DNA of 64,000 nucleotides, taken from NCBI GenBank assembly GCA_024103005.1, contig JAGFJA010000007.1:310001-374000 (forward strand), in the 5' to 3' direction. Below are positions 54,166 through 63,004 of the stretch, piece by piece; the first letter of the stretch is position 1; the number at the start of each line of letters is the position of its first letter. Under the pieces are notes generated by a model that had not been told where the DNA came from, ran no database searches, and worked only from the letters and a program-made list of their open reading frames with translations. Source of the DNA: Saprospiraceae bacterium (GTDB lineage Bacteria > Bacteroidota > Bacteroidia > Chitinophagales > Saprospiraceae). Position numbers and translations under genes: made by a program.

Positions 54166-54959
54166 AAAAGAAACTAATCAATGCAGGTATCAAGATACTT
54201 AGTCTGGTCGTATTCACATCCGGTGTATTGGGATTGATTAGTGCTACCGAGTCGGAAAGCTATGGCAAGGTCGAAAAAGTTATAGTAGATATCAGTCCGC
54301 TGGATGGAGAAGTGTGGCTGATAGAAAAGGAAGATCTGGCTAAGATGTTAAATAAACAATATAAGCTGAAACTTAAAGGTCAGTCCATACAAAATCTTGA
54401 TTTAATAAAAATTGAGAAGATAATTGAAAAGAGCGAATATGTACAGGATGCTCAGGTCTATATAGATGCAAGAAATAATCTGAAAATCAGTGTGGTTCAG
54501 AAAATGCCTATTATGAGGGTTTTTCTCCCGAATCAGCATACTTTTTTTATCACCAATCAAGGAAGTAAGATTCCGGTTCCCGGGAAGTCAGCACTTAGGT
54601 TGCCGGTACTTACAGGCAATCTCAAAGAATTCAAAAAGTCTGATTTGAAGGACTCTACGAATGTGTATTTCAAAGCATATCACATCATGAAGGCTATCAG
54701 AGAAAATCCTTTTATGCTGGGACTGACCGAACAGTTGGTTGCAGATAGTTTACAGGATATTGTCCTGATACCTAAACTGGGCAATCATAGGATTATACTC
54801 GGAAATGCGGATGATATTGAGAATAAATTCAAACGACTTGAGATATTCTATAAAAAAGGAATGCCTTCGGAAGGATGGAATTTATATAAAGAAATAAATC
54901 TGAAATACAGGGATCAGGTGATAGCCACAAAGGCCAACCTCGTCCCTATCAAGAGCTAA
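54162..54959 (+). CDS. ftsQ: Cell division protein FtsQ
   Basis: 265 residues from ATG 54162, which overlaps the murC stop (ATGA). Short cytoplasmic start, one membrane helix (about 5-27), then a periplasmic POTRA-like region and FtsQ domain (IIEKSEYVQDAQVYIDARNNLKISVVQKMPIMRVF...). Binds FtsL/FtsB and links the early and late divisome. Identified by topology, motif and place between murC and ftsA. Confidence 0.87.
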   Translation: MKKKLINAGIKILSLVVFTSGVLGLISATESESYGKVEKVIVDISPLDGEVWLIEKEDLAKMLNKQYKLKLKGQSIQNLDLIKIEKIIEKSEYVQDAQVYIDARNNLKISVVQKMPIMRVFLPNQHTFFITNQGSKIPVPGKSALRLPVLTGNLKEFKKSDLKDSTNVYFKAYHIMKAIRENPFMLGLTEQLVADSLQDIVLIPKLGNHRIILGNADDIENKFKRLEIFYKKGMPSEGWNLYKEINLKYRDQVIATKANLVPIKS

Positions 54960-54995
54960 ACAATTTTTTTAACTAATATTAGAAACCTTATTCTT

Positions 54996-56420
54996 ATGGA
55001 CAGTAATTTCACAAACAAAAATCCAATCGTCGTCGCAGTTGATATTGGGACTACCAAGGTATGTGCCATGGCAGGACGACGGGACTTATTCGGCAAGTTG
55101 GAGATACTTGCGGTAAGTAAAGTCGAATCAGATGGTGTATTGCGAGGTGTCGTAAGCAACATTGAGAAGACAGTAAGAGCTATTACAGATGCTATCCGCA
55201 GCATTGAGTTGAAACTCAAAATGACTGTCAGGGTAGTACACGTCGGGATAGCAGGTCAGCATATCAAAAGTGTGCAGCACAAAGGCTCCCGATTGAGAGA
55301 CAACGCTGATGTTGAGATTTCAGAAGAAGATATCCGCCAGCTTATCAGAGATATGTATAAACTTGTACTTCCTCCCGGAGACAAGATTCTTCATGTATTT
55401 CCTCAGGAATATAATGTGGACAATGAGTTGGGTATTCTGGATCCGATCGGCATGAGCGGAGTCAGACTGGAAGCCAATTTTCACATAATCACTGGTCAGA
55501 TTACAGCTTCCAATAACATCAGCAGATGTGTAGAAAAAGTAGGACTGAAGCTTTCTGAAATGACGTTGGAGCCAATTGCTTCTGCGGCTTCCGTATTGAG
55601 CGAAGAAGAAAAGGAGGCAGGAATTGCCCTTGTTGACATAGGCGGAGGAACTACAGACTTGTGTATTTACTATGATGGAATCATCCGGCATACAGCTGTC
55701 ATACCTTTCGGTGGTAACTCCATTACCAGAGATATCAAGGAAGGATGTAACGTAATGCTTAATCAGGCAGAAAAACTAAAAACAAAGTTTGGCTATGCCT
55801 TGGCTGAAGAAGTATATGATGACAAAATCATTACTATTCCGGGTTTGAAAGGAAGAGAAAATAAGGAAATCAGCCAGCGTAACCTTGCACTTATCATTCA
55901 GGCAAGGATGGAAGAAATCTTTGATTACGTCATGTGGGAAATCCAAAAATCGGGTTATGAAAAGAAACTCACGGGAGGTCTTGTTCTCACCGGTGGCGGA
56001 GCCCTGCTCAATGGCATTGATAAGCTGGCAGCCCTGCACTGCGGATATGAAACACGACTTGGCTTACCGATTGAATATTTATCGCATGGTTATCATGAGA
56101 ATCTTTCCAGTCCGTTGTTCTCCACTAGCCTTGGTTTACTCTTCCTTGCAAGCATGAATGCCACCGAAAATGAGGTAGAAAATAAAATGCCTGCAGGCCT
56201 TGATACCTCCAATATTGATTTAGAAGTCGTAGGTGTGCCCGGGCAGGAAAAATTCAAAAGTGCTACAGGAAGTACGGGCATTGGGGATAATACTCAGGTT
56301 GATGATGGAGAAGAGACTCCGTTGGAAACGGGAGAGGTTAGGCCCAGCTGGACACAACGCCTGATGGAGAAAATCAAGCATACCCTTGGGAATGACTGGG
56401 ATGATGAAGATTTGAAGTAA
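54996..56420 (+). CDS. ftsA: Cell division protein FtsA
   Basis: 474 residues. Actin-like ATPase that tethers FtsZ to the membrane. VVAVDIGTTKVCAMAGRRD is the phosphate-1 motif; the 1C domain follows, then GIALVDIGGGTTDLCIYYDG (phosphate 2) and LTGGLVLTGGGALLNGI (adenosine site). After an acidic, Thr-rich linker (about 405-448) the C-terminus WTQRLMEKIKHTLG is the amphipathic membrane-targeting helix. Directly before ftsZ (61 bp). Confidence 0.96.
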   Translation: MDSNFTNKNPIVVAVDIGTTKVCAMAGRRDLFGKLEILAVSKVESDGVLRGVVSNIEKTVRAITDAIRSIELKLKMTVRVVHVGIAGQHIKSVQHKGSRLRDNADVEISEEDIRQLIRDMYKLVLPPGDKILHVFPQEYNVDNELGILDPIGMSGVRLEANFHIITGQITASNNISRCVEKVGLKLSEMTLEPIASAASVLSEEEKEAGIALVDIGGGTTDLCIYYDGIIRHTAVIPFGGNSITRDIKEGCNVMLNQAEKLKTKFGYALAEEVYDDKIITIPGLKGRENKEISQRNLALIIQARMEEIFDYVMWEIQKSGYEKKLTGGLVLTGGGALLNGIDKLAALHCGYETRLGLPIEYLSHGYHENLSSPLFSTSLGLLFLASMNATENEVENKMPAGLDTSNIDLEVVGVPGQEKFKSATGSTGIGDNTQVDDGEETPLETGEVRPSWTQRLMEKIKHTLGNDWDDEDLK

Positions 56421-56481
56421 TCCCAAAAATAGTTCAATATATTACGAAACCTTTTACTATAATATTCAAAATTTAGATAAA

Positions 56482-57894
56482 ATGCCAATGTTAGAATTTG
56501 ACCTTCCAAAAGCAGTTCAGTCCATCATAAAAGTGATTGGCGTTGGTGGTGGCGGTAGTAATGCCGTTAATCACATGTTTACTCAAGGTATTGTCGGAGT
56601 GGACTTTGCCGTCTGCAATACCGATAATCAAGCCCTGGCTTCCAGCCCTATTCCTACCAAAATTCAGCTAGGCCCCGGATTGACAGAAGGGAGAGGAGCA
56701 GGATCCAGACCTGAAGTTGGTAAGCACGCCTGCCTTGAATCCATCGAGGATGTTCAGGTGTTTCTTTCTCAACACACCAAGATGCTCTTTATTACCGCCG
56801 GGATGGGTGGTGGTACAGGTACAGGTGCTGCCCCTATTATTGCTAAAGCTGCTAAAGATATGGGTATCCTGACAGTAGCAATCGTAACCTTGCCATTTAC
56901 TTTTGAGGGCAAGCTACGTCACCGTTATGCTCAGGAGGGACTTGAAGAACTGAAGAAAAACGTGGACTCCATCATCATCATTTCCAATGACAAGTTGAGA
57001 GAGATACATGGTAACCTTACCTTCTCTGAAGCTTTTGCACAAGCTGACAATATCCTCACAACAGCAGCCAAAGGCATCGCCGAGATTATCACCATCACGG
57101 GATATGTCAATGTTGACTTTGAAGATGTGAATACTGTAATGCGAGACAGCGGTGTGGCCATCATGGGATCGGCTCAGGCAGAAGGCGAAGATCGGGCACG
57201 AAGGGCTGTCGATATGGCACTTAACAGCCCTCTTCTCGAGGAAAACAATATCTCAGGAGCTCAGAATGTTTTACTGAATATCACCTCCGGCGTACGTGAA
57301 ACGACCATGGACGAAATTTCAGAGATAACTCAGTTTATCCAGCAGGAAGTCGGATTGGATACCAATATCATCTGGGGTAACTGTTTCGATGAGGAGCTGG
57401 GCGACAAACTGAGTGTCACAGTGATTGCCAGTGGATTTGAGCGCCACAGCCGTCCTCTGGATCAAAAACCTGCACGTACCACAGTTTCCCTTGATGATGA
57501 GAAAGATGTTTTCAGCAATAAGTATTCTGTGGAAGACTTTACAAGCCATGAAAATGAGACCACCAGACGTAACATTCAGGATACAACAGAACGCTTCATC
57601 CAGTCATACACATCCGACCCTTATATGGAGGAATCAAATGAGGATGCACAGAAGCGGTCCCGAGAACGTGAACAGGTAAAAGCTGAATTGAGGCGGAATG
57701 CATCACGTGTAAAGCTGAATAATACACATACGATTATTGAGTTGGAGAATACACCGGCTTATGTCAGAAGAAGAGTAATGCTCGAGGAGATACCTCATTC
57801 TTCCGAAAGAAGTTACAGTCATTTTACGATTAATTCTGATGATGAGCTGGTTTTGCGCAATGAAAGTCCGTTTTTAAGAGACCTTGCGGATTAA
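56482..57894 (+). CDS. ftsZ: Cell division protein FtsZ
   Basis: Tubulin-like GTPase that forms the Z ring. 470 residues. [17 protein letters not shown] opens the GTPase domain, the tubulin signature GGGTGTG is at 109-115, and the T7 loop [11 protein letters not shown] follows. After about residue 320 comes a long, charged linker, and the conserved C-terminal peptide that binds FtsA is [11 protein letters not shown] at the end. Last gene of the dcw cluster; the next + strand terminator is 260 bp further on. Confidence 0.98.
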   Translation: MPMLEFDLPKAVQSIIKVIGVGGGGSNAVNHMFTQGIVGVDFAVCNTDNQALASSPIPTKIQLGPGLTEGRGAGSRPEVGKHACLESIEDVQVFLSQHTKMLFITAGMGGGTGTGAAPIIAKAAKDMGILTVAIVTLPFTFEGKLRHRYAQEGLEELKKNVDSIIIISNDKLREIHGNLTFSEAFAQADNILTTAAKGIAEIITITGYVNVDFEDVNTVMRDSGVAIMGSAQAEGEDRARRAVDMALNSPLLEENNISGAQNVLLNITSGVRETTMDEISEITQFIQQEVGLDTNIIWGNCFDEELGDKLSVTVIASGFERHSRPLDQKPARTTVSLDDEKDVFSNKYSVEDFTSHENETTRRNIQDTTERFIQSYTSDPYMEESNEDAQKRSREREQVKAELRRNASRVKLNNTHTIIELENTPAYVRRRVMLEEIPHSSERSYSHFTINSDDELVLRNESPFLRDLAD

Positions 57895-57956
57895 GATATT
57901 CTGCATAGGTTGATTAAATGGAGCAAATCATCCGATTAAATTTTGTTAAAACGTAA

Positions 57957-57987
57957 TCGGGGATTGTTATGGCCAATCAATCCCCGA
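57957..57987 (+). other. Perfect stem-loop in the ftsZ 3' region
   Basis: TCGGGGATTG / CAATCCCCGA, a 10-bp perfect stem with an 11-nt loop, 62 bp after the ftsZ stop. No T-run follows, so it is not an ordinary terminator; it may protect the mRNA 3' end or be part of a small RNA. Confidence 0.6.
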
Positions 57988-58087
57988 ATATCGGCCGATT
58001 GACAGGTATTTCCAAGGGGAAGTAATCTGAGGTGGAATTATATATAAATTTTTACGTGTATTTCTAATGAAAAAATCGGCTAAAATT

Positions 58088-58115
58088 GATGCTGCCTTTT
58101 TATGCAGGCGGCATC
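58088..58115 (+). other. Second stem-loop in the ftsZ 3' region
   Basis: GATGCTGCC / GGCGGCATC, 9 bp with one G-U pair and a 10-nt loop, again without a T-run. Lies between the first stem-loop and the terminator at 58154. Confidence 0.55.
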
Positions 58116-58153
58116 CCATAAGAATGTTTTCAATTAGTTAGGTTTATTGTTCG

Positions 58154-58188
58154 ATAAGCGGCTCTCCCCGGGTCGCTTATTTTTTTTA
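58154..58188 (+). terminator. Rho-independent terminator downstream of ftsZ
   Basis: ATAAGCGGC / GTCGCTTAT, 9 bp with one G-U pair and a 9-nt loop, followed by about eight T. Probably ends the dcw transcript or a small RNA encoded behind ftsZ. Confidence 0.85.
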
Positions 58189-58298
58189 TTGAAATTAAAT
58201 TTGAAATTTCTAAATGATAAATTAATTCAGGTAATTGGTTTGATCGAGCTTGTACTGTGTCGTTCAATAGCTTCGTTGTTTGTTGGCTTAACCGTTTG

Positions 58299-58424
58299 AT
58301 GGGCTATCACCCGTTGGATATCCCGCATTTTCAGCATGACAAAGCTCCTGAGTATGGACCTGTAGGGCCAAACCATGAAGGATTACAGACAGGATATTAT
58401 CAGAAAATGTTTTTTACGACATAA
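58299..58424 (+). pseudogene. Possible gene remnant, 41 codons, protein-like C-terminus
   Basis: ATG to TAA, 41 codons; the sense frame continues upstream to a TAA at 58218-58220. The residues HPLDIPHFQHDKAPEYGPVGPNHEGLQ (given in two parts: HPLDIPHFQHDK, APEYGPVGPNHEGLQ) are Pro/His/Gly-rich and look like part of a folded enzyme rather than noise, but I know no family. It lies alone in the 630-bp gap between ftsZ and the GNAT gene, after the terminator. It could be the decayed end of a lost gene or a chance frame. Confidence 0.3.
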
Positions 58425-58524
58425 GTTATTTATAATCAATCTTATAAGTGAATATAAATTATTTAATAGTCTGTAAAGTTATGATTATCCAATAGTTACC
58501 ATCCCCTGAAATATTTTTTTAATC

Positions 58525-58974
58525 TTAAACATTTAGGTGGAAATTGATCCATTGATTATCCTGATAAGCTTTGAATTTTTCATAAAAATGAATGGCCGGA
58601 TCGTTCCAGTCAAGTACTTGCCAGTTGATTCTGACCAAGCCCTGCTCTTTGGCATCCTTTATCAAAGCCTCCATCAGAATGGTTCCAATACCCTTGCCCC
58701 TGAATTGCGGATTGACAACCAGATCTTCCAGATACATGGTTTTCCCCTTCCAGGTAGAATACCTTAAATAATAGAGTGCCATTCCCTGAATTTCTCCGTT
58801 GATTTCGGCTACCCATGCCTTCCATACCGGATGAGCTCCGAAGCCGCTTTCAATAAATTGTGGCAAGGTTACAACTACCTCATCAGCTGCTTTTTCATAT
58901 ACGGCTAATTCCCGGATCAGCTGCATCATTGCCGGGCAATCTGATTTTATTGCTTTTCTGATTATTGTATTCAT
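58525..58974 (-). CDS. GNAT family N-acetyltransferase (diamine acetyltransferase-like)
   Basis: 149 residues. The acetyl-CoA loop RGKGIG is at 92-97, preceded by LYYLRYSTWKGKTMYLEDLVVNPQF, a segment typical of the spermidine/spermine (SSAT-like) branch, and followed by INWQVLDWNDPAIHFYEKFKA. Transfers acetyl from acetyl-CoA to a small amine; the exact substrate is not visible. The start overlaps the stop of the upstream reductase gene by four bases (ATGA), so the two are coupled. Confidence 0.88.
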   Translation of the reverse strand: MNTIIRKAIKSDCPAMMQLIRELAVYEKAADEVVVTLPQFIESGFGAHPVWKAWVAEINGEIQGMALYYLRYSTWKGKTMYLEDLVVNPQFRGKGIGTILMEALIKDAKEQGLVRINWQVLDWNDPAIHFYEKFKAYQDNQWINFHLNV

Positions 58975-59942
58975 CCAATTCTGTTTTTTATCACTGCTAC
59001 TATAGTCTTTGCATGTTCTCTGCTATTTTCAATAAAATAAGTGTGTGTATCCATTCCGCCGCATACTACTCCTGCCAGAAAAATTCCCGGGACATTGCTC
59101 TCATAAGTTTCAGGATTATATTCAGGCTTTTTTATTTCATCCCGGCTATGTTTTATTCCACAATCTGTGAGAAAAGAGATATTGGGCTGGTAGCCGGTCA
59201 TAGCAAGAACCCAATCGTTTTCAAGAATAACATAGCCTTCCGGCGTTCTGATTTCAATGGTTTCCGGTGTGATTCGGGTGACTTCACTGTTGAAATATGC
59301 CTTGATGGATCCCTCTTTTATCCGGTTTTCAATATCAGGCCTGACCCAATATTTTACCCGTTCTCCTATTTGACCTGAACGAACAATCATCGTAACGTGA
59401 GCACCCTTTCTGTAAGTCTCCAAGGCTGCATCTACTGCCGAGTTCATGGCACCAATGACTGCTACCTTTTGAAAGGCATAGAAATGGGGATTGTCATAAT
59501 AATGCTTGACCTTTGGTAAGTTTTCGCCTTCCACGTTCAACATGAAGGGCATGTCGTAAAATCCCGTAGCAATAATCACGTATTGTGAAGTATAGTTGCC
59601 TTTATCTGTCGTGACTTTAAATCGGAGTTCGGTAGCATCAAGTCTGATCACTTTTTCAAATAAATGGATGTTTATGTTTCGGCTGACGGCTATGCGGCGA
59701 TAGTACTCCAGCGCTTCATTGCGCTTGGGCTTGGGGTTGACGGATACAAAGGGAATATTATCAAGTTCCAGCAGTTCGGAAGATGAGAAGAAGGTCATGT
59801 TTTGGGGATAATGATAAAGTGAGTTGACAAGGCAGCCTTTTTCAATTATAAGGTAATCAATGTTGGCTTTTCGGGCTTCCAGGGCGCAGGCTATGCCGAT
59901 GGGCCCGCCTCCTATGATAATGATGTTATAATGATTTGACAT
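58971..59942 (-). CDS. YpdA family thiol-disulfide reductase (putative bacillithiol disulfide reductase)
   Basis: 323 residues from ATG 59942 (MSNHYNIIIIGGGPIGIACALEARKANIDYLIIEKG); earlier in-frame starts encode an unlikely AT-rich extension. FAD-binding GGGPIG at 10-15, NADPH-binding VAVIGAMNSAVDAALETYRKGAHVTMIVR in the middle, and the late WVLAMTGYQPN and PGIFLAGVVCGG (flavin) motifs fit YpdA, a NADPH-dependent reductase of bacillithiol disulfide in Firmicutes. Whether this organism makes bacillithiol is unknown from the window. Confidence 0.88.
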   Translation of the reverse strand: MSNHYNIIIIGGGPIGIACALEARKANIDYLIIEKGCLVNSLYHYPQNMTFFSSSELLELDNIPFVSVNPKPKRNEALEYYRRIAVSRNINIHLFEKVIRLDATELRFKVTTDKGNYTSQYVIIATGFYDMPFMLNVEGENLPKVKHYYDNPHFYAFQKVAVIGAMNSAVDAALETYRKGAHVTMIVRSGQIGERVKYWVRPDIENRIKEGSIKAYFNSEVTRITPETIEIRTPEGYVILENDWVLAMTGYQPNISFLTDCGIKHSRDEIKKPEYNPETYESNVPGIFLAGVVCGGMDTHTYFIENSREHAKTIVAVIKNRIG

Positions 59943-60040
59943 AAAAATTAGTATAATAGTAGAAAATTTGACTAAAATTTTAGTGTAAATGAGATAAATG
60001 AGTAAAAAAATATATTTTAGCAATTAAATAATAAAAAAAT

Positions 60041-61678
60041 ATGGCTAATTCTAAGCATCCTGCCGGATTAAAAGTAATGTTTTTCACTGAGATGTGGGAA
60101 CGATTTGGATTTTATCTCATACTGGGCATCCTTCAATTATACCTGACAGATGCCGAAAGTGGCGGGATGGCCATGAACAGAAAGTCGGCAGCTGATATTT
60201 TCGGAACCTTCATTGCACTGGTTTATCTGACTCCGTTTTTAGGTGGTCTGATAGCAGACAGGAAATTGGGCTATAGTAAGTCGATTATTATCGGAGGCAT
60301 CCTTATGGGTTTAGGCTATCTGGGTCTCGCCATCGGTACGCTGCCTACTTTTTACGCTTCATTGGGGTTGATTATTATTGGTAATGGATTTTTTAAGCCC
60401 AATATCAGTACGCTGGTGGGTAATCTCTATAATGACGATCGGTACCGTGCAAATAAGGACTCGGGATTTAATATTTTTTACATGGGTATCAATATTGGCG
60501 CTTTTATCTGTAATTTCTTTGCTGCCTACCTGAGAAATTCCATTGGTTGGGGAGCTGCCTTTGCTTCTGCCGGTATAGGTATGTTTTTAGGTGTGATTAT
60601 TTTTATTATAGGGAGGAAAACATATAGAGAGGCTGATGTCATCAAGCCTGTGCAAAAAGAAGATATGTCCATCGCCAGAGTCTTTTCCAATATTATCCTG
60701 CCGTCTGTTATTGCCGGAATCGTGGGGTGGTTTGTACCCGGAACATTGTTGGGCTCTGACAGTACGGATGCGTTCCTTTTTGCATGTATCCCGGTACTTT
60801 ACTTTTTCTTTATGCTTTTCAAAAGGTCAAATAACGAGGATAAGAAGCCTGTTGGCGCATTATTGGCGATATTTTTAGTAAGCATTATGTTCTGGGCTAT
60901 ATTCAAGCAAAATGGTACAGCATTGACTACCTGGGCACAGTTTTATACCGATAGGGAAGTACCTGAAGCAATTGAAAAACCTGCTGAATCTATTTATCTC
61001 GTAGAGAAAATTACCAATGAAAATAGTGAAGTAGTCAAGTATGACCAGTCTTTTAAAGTAGTTAAGGAAAATGGTGAAGTCGTCAAGGAAATGGGAAAAG
61101 ATGTGTATTTGCATAATCTACAGCCGGAGAAAATGCCTGAAGAAGGCGGATCAATCTTTGTCTTTAATACGGAACTCTTCCAATCTGTCAATCCTTTCTG
61201 GGTTATTGTCCTAACGCCCGTTTTAGTGGGTTTCTGGGGATTTTTACGAAAGCGAAAGAAGGAGCCTTCTACACCCTATAAACTCTTACTCGGGTTATTT
61301 ATCACAGGTTTATCCTGTCTGGTAATGTATCTGGCTGTGGCCGTAACGGATATTCATCATGCAAAGGCCAATGCCTGGTGGCTGATATCTACTTATGGAG
61401 TAATTACTATAGGAGAACTATGTCTTTCTCCGATGGGACTATCTCTTGTGTCTAAACTGAGCCCTCCACGTCTGACGGCTTTGTTGATGGGTGGGTGGTT
61501 TCTGGCTACAAGTATTGGCAATAAGTTGTCGGGAGTTTTGGCAGGACTTTGGGACACATTTGACAATAAGGCCAATTTTTTCCTGATGAATTTTGCCCTG
61601 GTGATGGTAGCGTTTGTGGTTTTATTTATCATGGTCAAAAGGATCAGTGTGGTTATGAAAGAACGAGGTATTGATTAG
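60041..61678 (+). CDS. Peptide MFS transporter (POT/PTR2 family)
   Basis: Proton-driven uptake of di- and tripeptides across the inner membrane. 545 residues. The family motif ExxERFGFY occurs in FFTEMWERFGFYLILG, the PTR2 signature in FNIFYMGINIGAFICNFFAAYLRN, and about 12-14 helices follow. Between helices there is a charged segment at about 301-383 (REVPEAIEKPAES... to ...ELFQSVNPFW), probably a periplasmic loop, as in other Bacteroidota members. Divergent from the YpdA gene, 98 bp apart. Confidence 0.93.
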   Translation: MANSKHPAGLKVMFFTEMWERFGFYLILGILQLYLTDAESGGMAMNRKSAADIFGTFIALVYLTPFLGGLIADRKLGYSKSIIIGGILMGLGYLGLAIGTLPTFYASLGLIIIGNGFFKPNISTLVGNLYNDDRYRANKDSGFNIFYMGINIGAFICNFFAAYLRNSIGWGAAFASAGIGMFLGVIIFIIGRKTYREADVIKPVQKEDMSIARVFSNIILPSVIAGIVGWFVPGTLLGSDSTDAFLFACIPVLYFFFMLFKRSNNEDKKPVGALLAIFLVSIMFWAIFKQNGTALTTWAQFYTDREVPEAIEKPAESIYLVEKITNENSEVVKYDQSFKVVKENGEVVKEMGKDVYLHNLQPEKMPEEGGSIFVFNTELFQSVNPFWVIVLTPVLVGFWGFLRKRKKEPSTPYKLLLGLFITGLSCLVMYLAVAVTDIHHAKANAWWLISTYGVITIGELCLSPMGLSLVSKLSPPRLTALLMGGWFLATSIGNKLSGVLAGLWDTFDNKANFFLMNFALVMVAFVVLFIMVKRISVVMKERGID

Positions 61679-61731
61679 AAGCAAAGATGCTGATATTGGT
61701 GACAAACTGTATTTTCCGGTTTTTTAAAAGC

Positions 61732-61758
61732 AAAAAACCCCGTTCCATCCGGAACAGG
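61732..61758 (-). terminator. Rho-independent terminator of the 61814 lipoprotein gene
   Basis: On the minus strand CCTGTTCC / GGAACGGG (8 bp, one G-U pair) with a 4-nt loop, followed by G then T6. About 55 bp after the lipoprotein stop; on the + strand it has no T-run and cannot serve the POT gene. Confidence 0.85.
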
Positions 61759-61813
61759 ATATCGAAAAATGTGTGATAATATCGGATTAAGTGAATTGTT
61801 GATCGAAAGTATA

Positions 61814-62470
61814 TTATTTGAATTTGTCAGGGAATTGAGTGGCTATGCCTCTTGCTAATTCCTCTGCCATCATAATCATGTGATTTTGAGCCATATCGAA
61901 TGTTTTTATTGCGCTGGCATAATCACCCTTGAGTAAGTCCACGGAGTATGAGGTTGTCTGGTCAATGTGTTCTTTCATCATGTGCCTCATATCCATTTTA
62001 GCCCATTCCGGATTGGCATTGTTGAGAAAAGTGCCTATTGCATCAGCATTGGCGTACCAGGCGTCTAAAGCTGTTTGAAGGGCGGCATCATCACCGGATT
62101 TGGCTGCTGTCAATACAGGAACTGCACCCTGAATATGCTCGGTAAGTAAATCTGCCAGCTGATCACCGGCAGCCTGTCCATAATAAGGGACAATGGCGTT
62201 TCCGATGTCTTTTTGATTTTGAAGGAGTCTTTCCAATTGAGGCCCTACACCGTTTTCATCGTGGAAAAACGCATCTACGGTAGAATATGTCCATTGCATG
62301 TGGTCAGTCCACAATTTAGTCATCGTATTGTTGAGTGTAATGTATTGAGAGGAGGTAAGGGGTGACACTTCATCCTTCGAACAACTTTGCAGCATAAGCA
62401 AACTAAACATCAAAACCGGTAAGCTAAGAATTGAGCTATTTTGTCGGAAACTATTGATAAATTTTTTCAT
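61814..62470 (-). CDS. Helical lipoprotein of unknown function
   Basis: 218 residues; lipobox LQSC with Cys at about 30. The mature part is all-helical and resembles a widespread unnamed family with conserved LWTDHMQWTYS, LLQNQKDIGNAIVPYYGQAAGDQLADLLTEHI, ALDAWYANADAIGTFLNNANPEW and HMIMMAEELARGIATQFPDKF. The repeated His/Met/Glu/Asp in helices (DHMQW, MDMRHMMKEHID, NHMIMMAEE) suggests metal or haem binding, which is inference. Monocistronic, with its own terminator. Confidence 0.72.
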   Translation of the reverse strand: MKKFINSFRQNSSILSLPVLMFSLLMLQSCSKDEVSPLTSSQYITLNNTMTKLWTDHMQWTYSTVDAFFHDENGVGPQLERLLQNQKDIGNAIVPYYGQAAGDQLADLLTEHIQGAVPVLTAAKSGDDAALQTALDAWYANADAIGTFLNNANPEWAKMDMRHMMKEHIDQTTSYSVDLLKGDYASAIKTFDMAQNHMIMMAEELARGIATQFPDKFK

Positions 62471-62630
62471 GATTAAAATATTTATTGGTTACAGAATGAT
62501 TAGAGTAACCCCGGTGGGAAATGGTTACAGAATTTGTGGAAATTCTTGAAAAAAATGTTGTTTAATAATTTAAATGTCAGATAATCAAAAAGTTGTAATT
62601 GATTGAATTTGTGGGGAAGGATGATAAAAA

Positions 62631-62779
62631 CGGAGTAGGTAGTTAACTAATAACTGAAACAGGCTTGGAGTCAACAATTCTTGAAAAAATATTGTAAGTA
62701 GGTATCCATTTTTGTTTGAAGACGTAGTGGAAAGCCAAATATTATGGGTCAGGAAATTATTACTTATCTACCTACTTCG
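62631..62779 (+). repeat. 149-bp element with terminal inverted repeats (copy B)
   Basis: Left end CGGAGTAGGTAGTTAACTAA; right end, on the minus strand, CGAAGTAGGTAGATAAGTAA; 3 mismatches over the first 23 nt. The left end matches the right end of copy A over about 31 nt, so this copy lies in the opposite orientation. The interior differs from copy A and holds a partial internal motif AAGTAGGTA (about 62697-62705). It lies in a 534-bp gap between two minus-strand genes, where nothing else was recognised. Confidence 0.75.
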
Positions 62780-63004
62780 AATTTCATCCAATTTCGCCTC
62801 TCTTTTTGCCCAATTCTTATGATAAATAATGTATGGTAATTTTTGTAATTAACTCATTGAGAACCAGTAATTATCTTATTTCATAAAATGAGATATAGGC
62901 ATTAAGTTACTGCTGCAGTGGTACACACTGAAAGTCACCGGAAAAATTTATAACAAAATATGGTTTGAGTGATGATTGAAATTGATTAGCTTATTTCAAG
63001 CTCC

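Noticed and set aside
42198-57894. Missing murF, ddl and murB as a deletion in the dcw cluster
   Set aside because: This gene set and order are normal for Bacteroidota, where these genes lie elsewhere.
60943-61190. Foreign insertion in the POT transporter
   Set aside because: The charged segment at residues 301-383 is in frame between helices and such loops occur in other Bacteroidota POT proteins.
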